Assembly (NCBI GenBank): GCA_045603285.1
Contig: JAZULW010000137.1
Coordinates: 1-27,601, forward strand
Direction: 5' to 3'
Origin: RGIG3009 sp045603285
GTDB taxonomy: Bacteria; Bacillota; Clostridia; Oscillospirales; Acutalibacteraceae
Length of the DNA stretch: 27,601 nt
Below are positions 14,402-21,940 of the stretch, piece after piece (position 1 is the stretch's first letter; each line of letters opens with the position of its first letter). The notes under the pieces were generated by a model. That model did not search any database. It saw nothing but the letters and a program-made list of their open reading frames with translations, and was not told the origin of the DNA. The translations under genes and the position numbers were made by a program.

Positions 14402-15258
14402 TGAATACGCCATACTTTGTTTACGTTCTTCGCTGTAAAGACAACTCGCTTTACACCGGCATCACTACCAATGTTGCTCGCCGATTTGATCAACATTGCG
14501 GGAAACGAGTCGGGAGCGCCAAATACACACGCTCGCGCACCCCTATCCGCATAGAAGCCATTTGGCAAACCGCTAACCGCTCCCTCGCTTCGTGCTTGGA
14601 ATACCGCATCAAAACGCTTTCCAAAGAGAAAAAAGAAGCTCTGATCCTATCCCCCGCTTCCCTGTCGACCGTGTTTGGCGACCGTTTGGATAGCGATGCC
14701 TATACCGTTATCAATCACCAAGGAGTGTTCACAATGAAAACTGTCAAAGATTACGTAACCACCATTCCCAACTTTCCTCACGAGGGCATTATGTTCCGCG
14801 ATATCACGTCCGTATTGCAAGACGCAGATGGATTTCAACTGGCTGTTAACGAATATAAAGCACGGTTGGAAGGGCTTGAATTTGATGCCGTTGCGGGTGT
14901 TGAAGCCCGCGGGTTTGTGTTTGCATCTGCATTGGCCTATCTCTTCAACAAGCCTCTTATTCTCATTCGCAAAAAAGGCAAATTACCACGGGAAACTATT
15001 TCGGAAGAATATGCCCTTGAGTATGGTACCGCCGCTTTGGAAATCAACAAAGATGCTCTCACCAGAGGGCAGCGCGTGGTACTCATCGATGATCTGTTGG
15101 CAACGGGCGGCACGGTGTTGGCGGCGGCACATTTGGTAGAAAAAATCGGTGGTAACGTGACCAAATGCTTGTTCTTGTTGGAACTTGCCGGACTTAACGG
15201 CCGTGAGAAATTAGCCGATTACGACGTAGACTGTGCGGCTACATACGAAGGAATATAA
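14401..15258 (+). CDS. GIY-YIG domain fused in frame to adenine phosphoribosyltransferase
   Basis: A single open frame of 285 residues. Residues 1-90 are a UPF0213/YhbQ-like GIY-YIG nuclease domain: PYFVYVLRCKDNSLYTGITT (the GIY-YIG element), RRFDQH, the basic KYTRSRTP loop and the presumed metal-binding Glu in CLEYRIKTLSKEKKEAL. About 20 residues without recognised motif follow (LSPASLSTVFGD to INHQGVFT). Residues 112-285 are a full-length Apt. There is no stop codon between them. Because the internal ATG at 14734 has its own AAGGAG, the cell may make the fusion, Apt alone, or both. YhbQ-type proteins are otherwise stand-alone proteins of about 80-100 residues. The start ATG at 14401 overlaps the aminopeptidase stop. 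Confidence 0.75.
   Translation: MNTPYFVYVLRCKDNSLYTGITTNVARRFDQHCGKRVGSAKYTRSRTPIRIEAIWQTANRSLASCLEYRIKTLSKEKKEALILSPASLSTVFGDRLDSDAYTVINHQGVFTMKTVKDYVTTIPNFPHEGIMFRDITSVLQDADGFQLAVNEYKARLEGLEFDAVAGVEARGFVFASALAYLFNKPLILIRKKGKLPRETISEEYALEYGTAALEINKDALTRGQRVVLIDDLLATGGTVLAAAHLVEKIGGNVTKCLFLLELAGLNGREKLADYDVDCAATYEGI
14734..15258 (+). CDS. apt: Adenine phosphoribosyltransferase (internal start of the same frame)
   Basis: Converts adenine and PRPP to AMP in purine salvage. Starting at the ATG at 14734 gives 174 residues, the normal Apt length, with the family-typical opening MKTVKDYVTTIPNFPHEGIMFRDITS. Also visible are VAGVEARGFVFASALAYLFNKPLILIRKKGKLP (the flexible loop and base-binding region) and the PRPP-binding loop VVLIDDLLATGGT. 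AGGAG at 14721-14725 lies 8 bases upstream, a good ribosome site that argues for independent initiation. It is followed directly by a strong terminator. Confidence 0.92.
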   Translation: MKTVKDYVTTIPNFPHEGIMFRDITSVLQDADGFQLAVNEYKARLEGLEFDAVAGVEARGFVFASALAYLFNKPLILIRKKGKLPRETISEEYALEYGTAALEINKDALTRGQRVVLIDDLLATGGTVLAAAHLVEKIGGNVTKCLFLLELAGLNGREKLADYDVDCAATYEGI

Positions 15259-15297
15259 AAAATGTCTGCAACGTTTACACGTTGCAGACATTTTTTT
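15257..15297. terminator. Bidirectional terminator between apt and the antiporter gene
   Basis: Stem AATGTCTGCAACGT (ending 15274), loop TTAC, then ACGTTGCAGACATT, with A-run before and T-run after. It is a perfect hairpin with U-runs on both strands and lies between two convergent genes. Confidence 0.92.
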
Positions 15298-16597
15298 AGT
15301 CTTTTTGGGCCGCCTCCAATTTGGTTTGACGGCGTTGCTTCACATGCTCCTCCATCGGATGGATCTCGCCCGCAGCCGTAAGGGCCATACGGGTAAAGAG
15401 CGGACCGACCAATTCGTAAATCAACACGGCAAACAGGGTAATGTTTCGAATCAGGTTGCCTTGCTCGCCAAGGGCATGCGCCGCAATGGTGCACATACCA
15501 AGTGCCACACCCGCTTGCGGAAGCAACGTGATACCGAGATATTTGCAAATTTGCGGCTCGCAACGAGTCGCCTTAGCGCTGGCAAGCGTACCGAGGTATT
15601 TGCCCGCCGAACGGAATACAATATATACCACACCAACCAACACGATGGCACCGCTTGTAAACACACCCAGTTCCAATTCCGCACCGCTGATCACGAAGAA
15701 CAAGGCAAACAACGGCGACGTCCATTTATCGGCCGCGCCCATCAAATCGTGGGATAACGGGCAAATATTGCAGAAAATCGTACCGAGCATCATACACGTG
15801 AGCAACGACGAGAATTGCAGATGCACAGGGCCGATATGAAATTCGAGCATCGAGAGTGCCGCCGTCAAAAACACCACACCGATGGTGAGATTCAAGCGGT
15901 TGGTGTTGGAGTTGAACAACGTTTCCAATTTGGTCAACACCCAGCCCATTACCGCACCGAGCAACAAGGAACACAGGATTTCCACCAGCGGGTTCACCAA
16001 AATGGAAACCAAATCCAACGAGCCCGAAACCATCGTCTTGGCAATACCAAACGACACCGCAAATACAACCAATCCTACGGCGTCGTCCAATGCGACGATG
16101 GGTAACAACAATTTGGTAAGCGGACCTTTCGCTTTATACTGCCGTACGACCATTAACGTAGCGGCAGGTGCGGTTGCTGTGGCAATGGCACCCAACGTAA
16201 CAGCTTGCGCCGCGGTTAAAATGTTCGGCATCAACAAGTGCAGCACATACAGCGCCACATCCACAAACAACGTGGCTACCAACGCTTGCACAACACCGAT
16301 CACAAGGGCTTGTTTGCCGGTCTTTTTCAGGTCTTCCAGGCGGAATTCGTTGCCAATGGAAAAGGCAATAAACCCGAGAGCAACCTCGGAGACCATACCC
16401 AAACTTTCCACCGCTTCCATGGACGAAAAGCCGAAACCGGAAATACCAAGGGCGCCAATGCAATACGGGCCGATCAGCACACCGGCAATCAAATATGCCG
16501 TGACAGAGGGCAATTTTAACGGTTTAAAAACGCGTGTCATCAACAACCCCGCGAGTAGAGCGACCGACACGGATAACAAGGTATTCACTCTTGACAC
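15296..16597 (-). CDS. CPA2-family cation/proton antiporter
   Basis: The 433-residue polytopic membrane protein has about 12 hydrophobic segments in the Kef/NapA-type fold: KLPSVTAYLIAGVLIGPYCIGAL near the start, AAQAVTLGAIATATAPAATLMVV (unwound-helix region), and IVALDDAVGLVVFAVSFG, where the adjacent Asp pair (LDDAVG) is the ion-binding motif. In this superfamily a DD pair is associated with electrogenic Na+/H+ exchange, so sodium is the better guess than potassium, but that is inference. There is no C-terminal TrkA-N/RCK domain; the tail is a short charged helix (EEHVKQRRQTKLEAAQKD). The start is GTG at 16595-16597 with only a weak AAGAAAG upstream; the GTG three codons on is an alternative. 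Confidence 0.88.
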   Translation of the reverse strand: MSRVNTLLSVSVALLAGLLMTRVFKPLKLPSVTAYLIAGVLIGPYCIGALGISGFGFSSMEAVESLGMVSEVALGFIAFSIGNEFRLEDLKKTGKQALVIGVVQALVATLFVDVALYVLHLLMPNILTAAQAVTLGAIATATAPAATLMVVRQYKAKGPLTKLLLPIVALDDAVGLVVFAVSFGIAKTMVSGSLDLVSILVNPLVEILCSLLLGAVMGWVLTKLETLFNSNTNRLNLTIGVVFLTAALSMLEFHIGPVHLQFSSLLTCMMLGTIFCNICPLSHDLMGAADKWTSPLFALFFVISGAELELGVFTSGAIVLVGVVYIVFRSAGKYLGTLASAKATRCEPQICKYLGITLLPQAGVALGMCTIAAHALGEQGNLIRNITLFAVLIYELVGPLFTRMALTAAGEIHPMEEHVKQRRQTKLEAAQKD

Positions 16598-16623
16598 TTC
16601 TTTCTTATTGAATATCCTAATGC

Positions 16624-16652
16624 AGTATACTACTGTGTGTTTCGAAAAGCAA
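16624..16652 (-). promoter_or_regulatory. Promoter of the antiporter gene
   Basis: On the minus strand, -35 TTGCTT at 16647-16652, 17-base spacer and -10 TATACT at 16624-16629, about 27 bases upstream of the GTG start. Confidence 0.55.
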
Positions 16653-16731
16653 GCCCAAATTATTGTTATTTAATAAAATATCGTGATACCGCCTCGACAA
16701 CTATTGCATATACTGAGCAAGAGGTGAGTAT

Positions 16732-17175
16732 ATGTATCGTCGTTTTATCCATCCGCAAGCAATTGCTCATATACAAGGTGAAAAAAGCGACACAAACCTT
16801 TGGGGGAACGTTCAATTTTTTCAACAAAACAACGCCGTTTTGGTACGCGCCGTTATACATGGTCTTCCTCTTTCCGAGAGCGGTTTTTACGGTTTTCACA
16901 TTCACGAGGGAACCCGGTGCACGGGAGAAAACTTTGCCGACACCGGTAGCCACTATAACCCAACCTCTCTTCCCCATCCTCTCCACTCAGGAGATCTGCC
17001 GCCCCTGATGAGATGCCAAAACGGCGCGTATTTGGAAGTCTTGACGGATCGTTTTCGTGTTGCGGAGGTTATCGGCCGCACCGTTGTGATTCACAGTGGC
17101 ACCGATGACTTCACATCGCAACCGGCCGGCAATGCCGGAAGTAAAATTGCCTGTGGCGTTATTCAGCGCCGATAG
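16732..17175 (+). CDS. Cu/Zn superoxide dismutase family protein, variant
   Basis: The 147-residue protein has the Cu/Zn-SOD fold signatures: GFHIHEG (Cu ligands His56, His58), GSHYNP (bridging His74), HPLHSGDLPPL (Zn ligands His82, His85, Asp88), VVIHSGTDDF (Cu ligand His121) and a GNAGSKIACGVI end. Cys63 and Cys141 match the conserved disulfide. Differences from the textbook enzyme are a zinc loop with only two residues between the second and third Zn His, Lys138 where the active-site Arg (Arg143 in bovine numbering) is expected, and no signal peptide, though many bacterial Cu/Zn SODs are exported. Dismutase activity is therefore likely but not certain. The ATG at 16732 has AGAGGTGA upstream. 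Confidence 0.85.
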   Translation: MYRRFIHPQAIAHIQGEKSDTNLWGNVQFFQQNNAVLVRAVIHGLPLSESGFYGFHIHEGTRCTGENFADTGSHYNPTSLPHPLHSGDLPPLMRCQNGAYLEVLTDRFRVAEVIGRTVVIHSGTDDFTSQPAGNAGSKIACGVIQRR

Positions 17176-17254
17176 GAAAATTGACACCACACCGATCCAG
17201 GCAACGTTTGCATATTGCCCCCCTTCTTCGCCACGCCGACGTTCCCGCAATCAA

Positions 17255-17290
17255 CAAAAAATGAGCCGAAGCTTGTTCGGCTCATTTTTC
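17255..17290. terminator. Bidirectional terminator between the SOD and SDR genes
   Basis: AAAAATGAGCCGAA (17257-17270) pairs with TTCGGCTCATTTTT (17276-17289) around a 5-base loop. U-runs are present on both strands, between convergent genes. Confidence 0.9.
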
Positions 17291-17303
17291 TGTTATGTTA
17301 AAA

Positions 17304-18173
17304 TTATTTTGAGCGTATCGCCATATCTTTATATACCGTTTGCGCTTCCCTCTTAGTAAACGTACGCAAATACGTTTTGCTTGGTAATCCCCACACGTTA
17401 AACAACCGCGGGCCGATCCATTCTCCGTATCCACACTCTTCAAACACACCTTTCACAATGCACAGCGCCGCCTTCTTTGGAGACATAAATAACACTTTCA
17501 TGGGGTGTTTGATGATGGCGAAGATCCATTTGGGATAATGCGCCGTGATGTTGGTAAACGTGATGCCGGGATGCACCACCGAAAGAGATACGCCGTCAGC
17601 GCACGCAAACCGCTCGTACTCCGCTAACATCAGGCGCCGTTTCGCATTACCGTAGACTTTGCTTGATGCACGGCGCGTGGAAAAATCAACGTCGTTTTGG
17701 TCGGTTTTGGAATAGGTATGGGCAATACTCCCCACAATGACCACCCTGGCCCCTATTTCTTGCAAGGTATCGCACAAAGCGGACGTCATTTGAAACGGAG
17801 CCAAACAGTTGATTTGGAACACGTTGTCCACCCCTTGCGAGGTGATGTAACGCGGAATACTGTACGCGCCTGCATTATGGATCAACACATGCGGTTTTAA
17901 CACTTTCAATGTTTCCACAGCCGTATGTACCGATTCTTCCTCTTCCAAATCAAGCGGCACAAAGGTTGCCGTTAGTTGTGGATACTCCGCCGTCAACCGC
18001 GCAATCAACGCATCGGTTTTTTCTTTGTTGCGATTTAGCAACACAAGGTCTGCATCGAGAAACGCCAAATGGCGGCACAGTTGTTCTCCCAATCCGCCCG
18101 TGGCACCGGTAACAGCCACACGTTTCCCTCTTAGCGAGTGCGTGTTCCGTTGAAACCATTTTTCGTAGTTCAT
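17304..18173 (-). CDS. Short-chain dehydrogenase/reductase (SDR)
   Basis: The 289-residue classical-type SDR has the NAD(P)-binding VAVTGATGGLGEQLCRHLA (about 19-37). Arg48 in LLNRNKEK suggests NADP preference. It also has LDLEEEESV, LIHNAGAYSIPR (NAG motif), catalytic Ser in VIVGSIAHTYS and YGNAK for the Tyr-xxx-Lys pair, then VVHPGITFTNIT. The C-terminal extension resembles retinol-dehydrogenase/WW-oxidoreductase-like SDRs of 280-300 residues. The substrate cannot be predicted. The ATG overlaps the stop of the ABM-domain gene by 4 bases (ATGA), so the two are translationally coupled and possibly act on the same metabolite. It is the last gene of the minus-strand cluster. Confidence 0.88.
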   Translation of the reverse strand: MNYEKWFQRNTHSLRGKRVAVTGATGGLGEQLCRHLAFLDADLVLLNRNKEKTDALIARLTAEYPQLTATFVPLDLEEEESVHTAVETLKVLKPHVLIHNAGAYSIPRYITSQGVDNVFQINCLAPFQMTSALCDTLQEIGARVVIVGSIAHTYSKTDQNDVDFSTRRASSKVYGNAKRRLMLAEYERFACADGVSLSVVHPGITFTNITAHYPKWIFAIIKHPMKVLFMSPKKAALCIVKGVFEECGYGEWIGPRLFNVWGLPSKTYLRTFTKREAQTVYKDMAIRSK

Positions 18174-18457
18174 TTCACTTCAAATTCGCCGAGTTTGGCA
18201 GAGCGCACGTAGTCACCGTTAAAGGTGCGCAGATGAGCCATATGCGGCTGCTCAATGTGAATTTGTTGGTGTTCTTTGCTTTCCCACGCTTCAATGAGCA
18301 ACAGTTCATTGGGGTTGCTTTCGGAAAAATAGTACTCGTAGCACAGGCAACCGTTTTCGGTACGAATGGCCGCCAACACGCCTTCTGTTTTCATACGTTC
18401 AACAAAAGCTTCGCGTTTGCCGGGGAAACAGTCAAAGGTTACGTAGATGGTATACAT
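18170..18457 (-). CDS. Antibiotic biosynthesis monooxygenase (ABM) domain protein, putative quinol monooxygenase
   Basis: The 95-residue protein is a dimeric ferredoxin-like ABM fold: MYTIYVTFDCFPGKREAFVERM (strand-helix), GCLCYEYYFSESNPNELLLIEAWESKEHQQIHIEQPHMAHL, matching the YgiN-like pattern with the conserved W-E/H-H helix. YgiN in E. coli oxidises quinols, but many members have unknown substrates. The frame opens at 18463 (MSMYT), where the ATG sits one base from the GGAG site. The Met two codons later (18457) is spaced 7 bases from AAGGAG and is the better start. It lies two bases after the rqcH stop. Confidence 0.83.
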   Translation of the reverse strand: MYTIYVTFDCFPGKREAFVERMKTEGVLAAIRTENGCLCYEYYFSESNPNELLLIEAWESKEHQQIHIEQPHMAHLRTFNGDYVRSAKLGEFEVK

Positions 18458-18459
18458 AC

Positions 18460-20226
18460 TCATTCTCCTTTTTGCAGCAGTTGTGTTGCAAGGGTTTTAT
18501 CCGGGGTAACGTACACGGTGCGATTGGTTTCATAAATCACCATACCCGGTTTAGCTCCCGCCGGTTTTTTCACGTGTTTTATTTGCGTATAATCCACTGG
18601 TACTTGCGCTGAATCGGCAGCCTTGGAATGCGTAGCCGCCAAAACGGCCGCTTGCATCAGGGTGGTTTCGGGCGGTGTTACACCGTCGGTTAAAATCACT
18701 ACGTGCGAACCGGGGATATTTTTAGTGTGGAACCACCAGTCACTGCCTTTGGCGGTGCGGGTGGTAAGTTTGTCATTTTGGGCGTTGTTGCGCCCTACCA
18801 AAATGGTAAACCCGTCTTGTGACACAAAGCAAAGCGGTTTGGTCGGGGTTGCTTGTTTTTTACGGGATATTGGCAAATGAAGATATCCGGTTTGCGCCAA
18901 TTCTTCACGTACTTCTTCCACTTCGCGGTTCGTGGTGGCACGGGAAAGGGAATCAAACACCGAGTCGAGATAGCGCAATTCTTCCTCGCCCATCGAAATT
19001 TGTTTGGTAAGCATTTCTTCCGCCGTTTTTGCTTTGCGGTATTCCTTATAATATTTTTGTGCATTGCGTACCGGCGACAACGATGGGTCAAGCGGTACAC
19101 GCACCGTGGGACAATCGGGGTCGTAATAATTCACCAGTTCCGCGTGGGCCGCGCCCTTTTTAATGAGATGCATATTGGCATTGATCAAATCGGCATACAA
19201 TCGTTTTTCTTCACGCTTCCCTGAAATTTCCAGTTCTTGCCGTTGGTGCTGTAATTTTCGGGTTAAACGGTCAACCGCATTGGATAACAATTTTAACACG
19301 TCGTGTGAGCGTTGATGCATCCGCTCGGCGGCATCTTTTTGCTTGTAAAATTCATCCAGCAGCCCCGAAAAATCCGGCATTTCCCTGCCCGTAACGTCTA
19401 ACCCATACTGTGTGATGGGCATAAAACTGAAATCAAGCGGCGCGCCGTCTTTTTTATACACCAGAAACGGAACGGGCGGTTTGTTACCGCGCACGCGGTC
19501 AGCGACTGCCAGGAGAGCGGTTGCCAGTGCGTTTTTTTGTTCCGCCGTCAATTCATTGGCACACACGGGTGCATCGCCAAACGCGCGGTGAACCACCTCG
19601 CGGCAGATGAGGGGGGACATCCCTTGCGAGAGAGCCAAAAGAGCTTTCTCCACCGTACCGTGAAACGTCACAATCGCTTCGACCATTTCTTCTGCCGAAC
19701 AAGAAGTAAGTTCCAACCGAATGCGATCAACAGGAGGCAACGCATACGCCATACCGGGCAACAACGGACGCGTTGGGGACATCGTGAAATCGACACGTTT
19801 GAGGGCATCGATGATGCGGCCGTTTTCATCCATGAAAATAATGTTGCTGTACCGCCCCATCACCTCTGCCGCCAAAGTAAGGCGAACAGGGTCTCCCAGT
19901 TCATTGTAGGTATCGAAATCAAAAAAAAGCACCCGTTCAAGCCCCGGTTGACGAATGGCAACCAGGCGTGCACCCGTAAGTCGTTTACGGAGCAACATAC
20001 AAAACATAGGCGGTGACAACGGGTTTTCAAGCGAAACGTTTGTCAAATGCACACGCGGTGAATTCACACGTGCCGACATATACAATTTATAGGTACCGTT
20101 TTTATCGCGCAACGAAAACACCAATTCTTCTTTGGAAGGTTGGTGTATTTTATCCACACGCGTTTCGGATAACCGTGTCCGCAATTCGGTTTTTAAACAA
20201 TGCAAAAAAGCGCCGTCAATGGCCAT
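18460..20226 (-). CDS. rqcH: RqcH, NFACT-family ribosome quality-control factor
   Basis: RqcH binds 50S subunits carrying stalled peptidyl-tRNA and recruits tRNA-Ala to add C-terminal alanine tails that mark the peptide for degradation (family knowledge; formerly called FbpA/PavA fibronectin-binding proteins). The 588 residues show NFACT-N (MAIDGAFLHCLKTEL through FLHLT-like NSPRVHLTN), a helical/coiled-coil middle (about 290-430; KQKDAAERMHQRSHDVLKLL, KAKTAEEMLTKQISMGEEELRYL), and NFACT-R (GFTILVGRNNAQNDKL, DWWFHTKNIPGSHVVI, about 470-530). The residue pair aligned by position with Asp97/Arg98 of B. subtilis RqcH, needed for alanine tailing, is Glu97-Arg98 here (GLERVL). The ATG at 20226 has AAAGGA about 11 bases upstream. 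Confidence 0.93.
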   Translation of the reverse strand: MAIDGAFLHCLKTELRTRLSETRVDKIHQPSKEELVFSLRDKNGTYKLYMSARVNSPRVHLTNVSLENPLSPPMFCMLLRKRLTGARLVAIRQPGLERVLFFDFDTYNELGDPVRLTLAAEVMGRYSNIIFMDENGRIIDALKRVDFTMSPTRPLLPGMAYALPPVDRIRLELTSCSAEEMVEAIVTFHGTVEKALLALSQGMSPLICREVVHRAFGDAPVCANELTAEQKNALATALLAVADRVRGNKPPVPFLVYKKDGAPLDFSFMPITQYGLDVTGREMPDFSGLLDEFYKQKDAAERMHQRSHDVLKLLSNAVDRLTRKLQHQRQELEISGKREEKRLYADLINANMHLIKKGAAHAELVNYYDPDCPTVRVPLDPSLSPVRNAQKYYKEYRKAKTAEEMLTKQISMGEEELRYLDSVFDSLSRATTNREVEEVREELAQTGYLHLPISRKKQATPTKPLCFVSQDGFTILVGRNNAQNDKLTTRTAKGSDWWFHTKNIPGSHVVILTDGVTPPETTLMQAAVLAATHSKAADSAQVPVDYTQIKHVKKPAGAKPGMVIYETNRTVYVTPDKTLATQLLQKGE

Positions 20227-20233
20227 TTCCGTT

Positions 20234-20983
20234 TCAGTCCTTTATCAACGTTTGATACGGGGGTGTTTGTTCCCCAAGCACAACCGTAATCGCCGGAAAT
20301 TCCGCTTGTAACCACTCCGTCAACACCGCCGCAACCCCCACTTCAGTTTCAAAGTGGCCACCGTCTATCACCGTTTTTTCAGGCGAGAGTCCCAACCATT
20401 CGTGATGCTTAATTTCGGCGGTAAGTGCGGCATCCGCTTGTTCTAAAAGCGGCAACACCAGTTCGCTGCCCGAACCGCCGCACAACGCTACCGTTTGTAC
20501 GTCGGCAGTACCGACGTGCATCTTCACCGAGGTATTCAACACGGCGGCACAACGTTTGGCAAACCCCTCTCCCGTCATCGGCTCAGGCAAACGACCGATA
20601 CGGCACATACCGTCAGGTGCAATCTGCACGTCCGTAAGGCCCAAGGCGGCGGCAAGCGTGTCGTTTACCCCGCCTTGGCACTTATCTAAGTTGGTGTGCA
20701 TACACACGGCGGACAAGTCGCTTTTCACCAAGCGATATGGTATACGGTTTGCCAACATCGTTTTCACCGGGTCAAAAATAACAGGATGGTGCGACACGAT
20801 CAGTTGAGCACCTACGGCAAGCGCATTATCAATCACTTCATCGGTAATGTCCAACGCCACGTACACCGTGCTAACCTCTGCTGTCGCATCCCCGACAAGC
20901 AACCCGACGTTGTCCCATTCTTCCGCCGTTTCAAATGGAGCTTTTTGTTGCAAAAAAGTAACAATATTTTGAACAGTTATCAT
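20234..20983 (-). CDS. Nif3-like dinuclear metal-centre protein (YqfO/DUF34 family)
   Basis: The 249-residue protein carries all Nif3/DUF34 marks: EEWDNVGLLVGD near the start, VALDITDEVIDNALAVGAQLIVSHHPVIFDPVK (metal-binding His pair, about 65-70), CMHTNLDKCQGGVNDTLAAALGL (HTNLD), CGGSGSELV, ADAALTAEIKHHEWL and the terminal metal ligands in VIDGGHFETEV. This is the short form; the Bacillus YqfO (about 370 residues) has an inserted PII-like domain that is missing here. The cellular role of the family is unsettled; annotation as GTP cyclohydrolase 1 type 2 is weakly supported. It sits next to trmK, as in many Firmicutes, with a 4-base overlap (ATGA). Confidence 0.92.
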   Translation of the reverse strand: MITVQNIVTFLQQKAPFETAEEWDNVGLLVGDATAEVSTVYVALDITDEVIDNALAVGAQLIVSHHPVIFDPVKTMLANRIPYRLVKSDLSAVCMHTNLDKCQGGVNDTLAAALGLTDVQIAPDGMCRIGRLPEPMTGEGFAKRCAAVLNTSVKMHVGTADVQTVALCGGSGSELVLPLLEQADAALTAEIKHHEWLGLSPEKTVIDGGHFETEVGVAAVLTEWLQAEFPAITVVLGEQTPPYQTLIKD

Positions 20984-21621
20984 TTTTCGTTATCTCCTAT
21001 GTAACGCCTAATATAAGACCGTATGTGCGCCGCCGATGCGGACGGTTGTTTTTGCAATGCGCGGCACACGCGCATTAAAAACGGTTTCCCTTGCGGAAGG
21101 GGAATCTTCCCCACAAAACACTGTTCTTCCGTTGGAACGAATCCACCGCCGCTGTAAGACACACACATGACGGTATAACAACGTTTGCCGTCATCCGCGA
21201 TGCGTTCTTCTTCAATCGAAAAACCGTTCTCGTATAAAAAACGGCGCAGTTTTTCCGCACGCGTCATCGGTTGCAAAACAAACCGATAGCGCCCGTCTTT
21301 CGTCCAAGATGCATCACCTAAAATGGCCGCAATGGTTTCGCCACCCATACCGGCAATGACAATATCGTCTATTTCTTGCGGCAAAACAGTAGCGAGACCG
21401 TCACCAAGGCGCACCTCAATTTTATGTTCCAACTGTGCCGCCGCCACCGAACGGTGCGCAGCCTCGGCAGGGCCCACCCGCACGTCCGAAGCAATGGCGG
21501 ACGGACAATGCCCATTTTGGACCAAGGCGCACGGGAGAAGCGCGTGGTCGGTTCCGATATCGGCAAGACGACTGCCTTGCCGCACCAAAGATGCCACCGT
21601 TTGTAAGCGAAAATCCAACAT
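20980..21621 (-). CDS. trmK: tRNA (adenine(22)-N1)-methyltransferase
   Basis: TrmK methylates A22 of tRNAs (Ser, Tyr and others) with S-adenosylmethionine. The 213-residue class I methyltransferase shows LDFRLQTVASLVRQGSRLADIGTDHALLPCALVQ (SAM motif I, ADIGTDHA at about 20-27), IASDVRVGPAEAA (motif II), EVRLGDGLATVLP, and the family-specific DDIVIAGMGGETIAAIL followed by LQPMTRAEKLRRFLYENGFSIEEE. Expected family length is about 220-240, so the C-terminal coiled coil is slightly short. The ATG at 21621 has TAGGAG upstream. The only element between it and the upstream gene is a terminator hairpin, and I see no promoter of its own. Confidence 0.93.
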   Translation of the reverse strand: MLDFRLQTVASLVRQGSRLADIGTDHALLPCALVQNGHCPSAIASDVRVGPAEAAHRSVAAAQLEHKIEVRLGDGLATVLPQEIDDIVIAGMGGETIAAILGDASWTKDGRYRFVLQPMTRAEKLRRFLYENGFSIEEERIADDGKRCYTVMCVSYSGGGFVPTEEQCFVGKIPLPQGKPFLMRVCRALQKQPSASAAHIRSYIRRYIGDNEK

Positions 21622-21633
21622 AGATACTCCTAC

Positions 21634-21672
21634 AAAAAACTGCCAATGCTTTTCGAAACATTGGCAGTTTTG
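21634..21672 (-). terminator. Intrinsic terminator between the DUF1858 gene and trmK
   Basis: AAAACTGCCAATG pairs with CATTGGCAGTTTT (plus-strand 21636-21648 and 21659-21671) with a 10-base loop that can pair further (TTTCGAAA), followed by T-runs on the minus strand. It separates the DUF1858 gene from trmK by only 54 bases. Confidence 0.82.
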
Positions 21673-21675
21673 TTT

Positions 21676-21873
21676 TTACTTGCTCAAGTGCGCGTTGATT
21701 TTTTCCACCAACGCATCCACATCCACACCGTGGACCATACAAGCTTGCTCCAACGTTTCACCGCGAGCCGAAGGGCAACCAAGGCAATGCATACCCATTT
21801 CCAAGAAATACGGCGCCGTGGTTCTGTCCATATCCAAAATATCACCAATGATGGTTTCTTTCGTAATCGTCAT
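21676..21873 (-). CDS. DUF1858 domain protein with CxxC motif
   Basis: The 65-residue protein is a complete stand-alone DUF1858 domain: MTITKETIIGDILDMDRTTAPYFLEMGMHCLGCPSARGETLEQACMVHGVDVDALVEKINAHL. The Cys30-xx-Cys33 pair (HCLGCPSA) is the family hallmark and suggests redox or metal/iron-sulfur-related binding. DUF1858 is often found near or fused to hybrid-cluster or disulfide-reductase-like proteins, none of which is here. It has its own promoter (21908-21936) and terminator, so it is probably a single-gene unit within the surrounding cluster. Confidence 0.9.
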   Translation of the reverse strand: MTITKETIIGDILDMDRTTAPYFLEMGMHCLGCPSARGETLEQACMVHGVDVDALVEKINAHLSK

Positions 21874-21907
21874 TATTCATGCTTCCTTTCTCTTATGGTA
21901 TACCACT

Positions 21908-21936
21908 ATTATACCGATATTGTTGATGGTTTGCAA
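21908..21936 (-). promoter_or_regulatory. Promoter of the DUF1858 gene
   Basis: On the minus strand, -35 TTGCAA at 21931-21936, 17-base spacer and -10 TATAAT at 21908-21913. It begins just after the rsmE stop. Confidence 0.65.
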
Positions 21937-21940
21937 GAGA

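Noticed and set aside
15882..16673. 263-codon plus-strand frame opposite the antiporter
   Set aside because: Complement of a hydrophobic coding sequence; rich in Asn/Thr/Ala with no motif, and it crosses the antiporter promoter.
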